6,154 nt of DNA from Comamonadaceae bacterium (GTDB lineage Bacteria > Pseudomonadota > Gammaproteobacteria > Burkholderiales > Burkholderiaceae_C): assembly GCA_947455585.1 (NCBI GenBank), contig CANGOY010000125.1:1-6154 (forward strand), read 5' to 3'. The notes below the pieces were generated by a model that saw only the letters and a list, made by a program, of their open reading frames with translations, did not search any database and was not told the DNA's origin. Of this stretch, positions 5,494 through 6,154 are shown piece by piece. Both the position numbers and the translations under genes were made by a program. Each line of letters begins with the position of its first letter. Position 1 is the first letter of the stretch.

Positions 5494-5567
5494 TAATGAA
5501 CATGCCTCGAAAGTTTTTTCAAAGCAAAAAGAAGCTAAAACGTTCCACTTTCAACTGGATTTCCTCA

Positions 5568-6154
5568 ATGAGCACTCTCACTCTGTCAACGATTCGACAC
5601 AACTTGTCGAAATTTGACCTCTCCGGACTAAGTATTCCGGTGGTGGTGCTCGTCATCATGGCGATGCTGGTCTTGCCATTGCCCCCGTTGTTGTTGGACT
5701 TTTTGTTTACTTTCAACATTCTTTGCAGCTTGGTGGTGATCATGATCGCCATCGGCACCCGTAAACCGCTCGAGTTTTCATCCTTCCCCACGGTCTTGTT
5801 GTTTGCCACTATGTTGCGCTTGGCGCTGAACGTGGCCTCTACCCGTGTGGTGTTGGTCAATGGCCACGAAGGCGCGCATGCTGCCGGTAAGGTCGTGCAA
5901 GCGTTCGGTGAGTTCGTGATTGCTGGTAACTATGTGGTGGGTTTCATCATCTTCGCGATTTTGATGATCATCAACTTCGTCGTGGTGACCACAGGTGCAG
6001 GCCGCGTATCTGAAGTGAACGCCCGTTTCACCTTGGACGCCATGCCTGGTAAACAAATGTCAATTGACGCTGACTTGAATGCTGGCGTGATTGACCAAGA
6101 CACCGCCAAACAACGCCGCGCTGAACTCGCTCAAGAATCTGACTTCTTCGGCTC
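5568..6154 (+). CDS. flhA: Flagellar biosynthesis protein FlhA, export gate (N-terminal part)
   Basis: FlhA is the large membrane component of the flagellar type III export gate; it uses the proton motive force and docks substrate-chaperone complexes with its cytoplasmic domain. The window holds 195 complete codons, about a quarter of the usual 690-700, and the frame is open to the edge. Visible are membrane segments at about 21-43 and 46-63, a third segment (about 72-96) carrying the conserved L-R-L-A-L-N-V-A-S-T-R run (83-93), and another helix at 117-140. These are followed by the FHIPEP-family signature region (143-173), including E-V-N-A-R-F-T-L-D-A-M-P-G-K-Q-M and D-A-D-L-N-A-G. D44, R84, R93, R146, R153 and D157 line up with charged residues known to matter in Salmonella FlhA. 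One oddity is threonine at 142, where lysine is usual. The start at 5568 fits the FlhA N-terminal length and the sigma-54 promoter. The ribosome site is weak. Confidence 0.97.
   Translation, partial: MSTLTLSTIRHNLSKFDLSGLSIPVVVLVIMAMLVLPLPPLLLDFLFTFNILCSLVVIMIAIGTRKPLEFSSFPTVLLFATMLRLALNVASTRVVLVNGHEGAHAAGKVVQAFGEFVIAGNYVVGFIIFAILMIINFVVVTTGAGRVSEVNARFTLDAMPGKQMSIDADLNAGVIDQDTAKQRRAELAQESDFFG

Noticed and set aside
5502..5567. In-frame upstream ATG at 5502 that would add 22 residues to FlhA
   Set aside because: It lies upstream of the start of transcription predicted by the sigma-54 promoter (about 5504), and the added basic, Phe-rich residues do not resemble FlhA N-termini.
5042..5617. Plus-strand 191-residue open frame across the start of fliK and into flhA
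   Set aside because: It is antisense to fliK and in another frame to flhA, covers the promoter region, and has no recognisable domain.

Overview
The window is a flagellar locus from a Gram-negative proteobacterium. The FliK, FliL, FliM, FliN and FlhA proteins are of proteobacterial type. The FlhA wording, the medium GC content and the XRE-membrane and TetR-like neighbours suggest a betaproteobacterium, probably Burkholderiales/Comamonadaceae. That placement is inference; no marker gene settles it.

Left part (1-1550): a leftward pair consists of a small membrane-anchored XRE-type helix-turn-helix protein (16-471) and the first codons of a second gene overlapping its stop as ATGA (1-19). Divergent from it, and separated by about 140 bases holding a perfect 14-base palindrome, is a rightward pair: a divergent TetR-like regulator (610-1218) whose stop overlaps the start of a bactofilin gene (1215-1550).

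Middle (1558-5378): a compact leftward flagellar operon, fliK-fliL-fliM-fliN. It encodes the hook-length control protein, the stator-associated membrane protein FliL and two C-ring/switch proteins. The operon ends seven bases from the convergent bactofilin gene. The fliOPQR genes that often follow fliN are not here.

Right part (5379-6154): a 189-base divergent control region followed by the first 195 codons of flhA, the export-gate gene, which runs off the window. The region holds a textbook sigma-54 promoter reading into flhA and a one-mismatch sigma-54 promoter reading into fliK. Between them is a TTGCCGC/GCGG dyad, and a longer inverted repeat with the same half-site lies inside the start of fliK. 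Together they suggest that one sigma-54 enhancer-binding protein switches on the rod/hook/C-ring operon and the export gate at once. The sigma-54 transcription start also settles the flhA start codon (5568 rather than 5502).

No RNA genes, insertion sequences, CRISPR arrays or gene-free stretches over 300 bases were seen.
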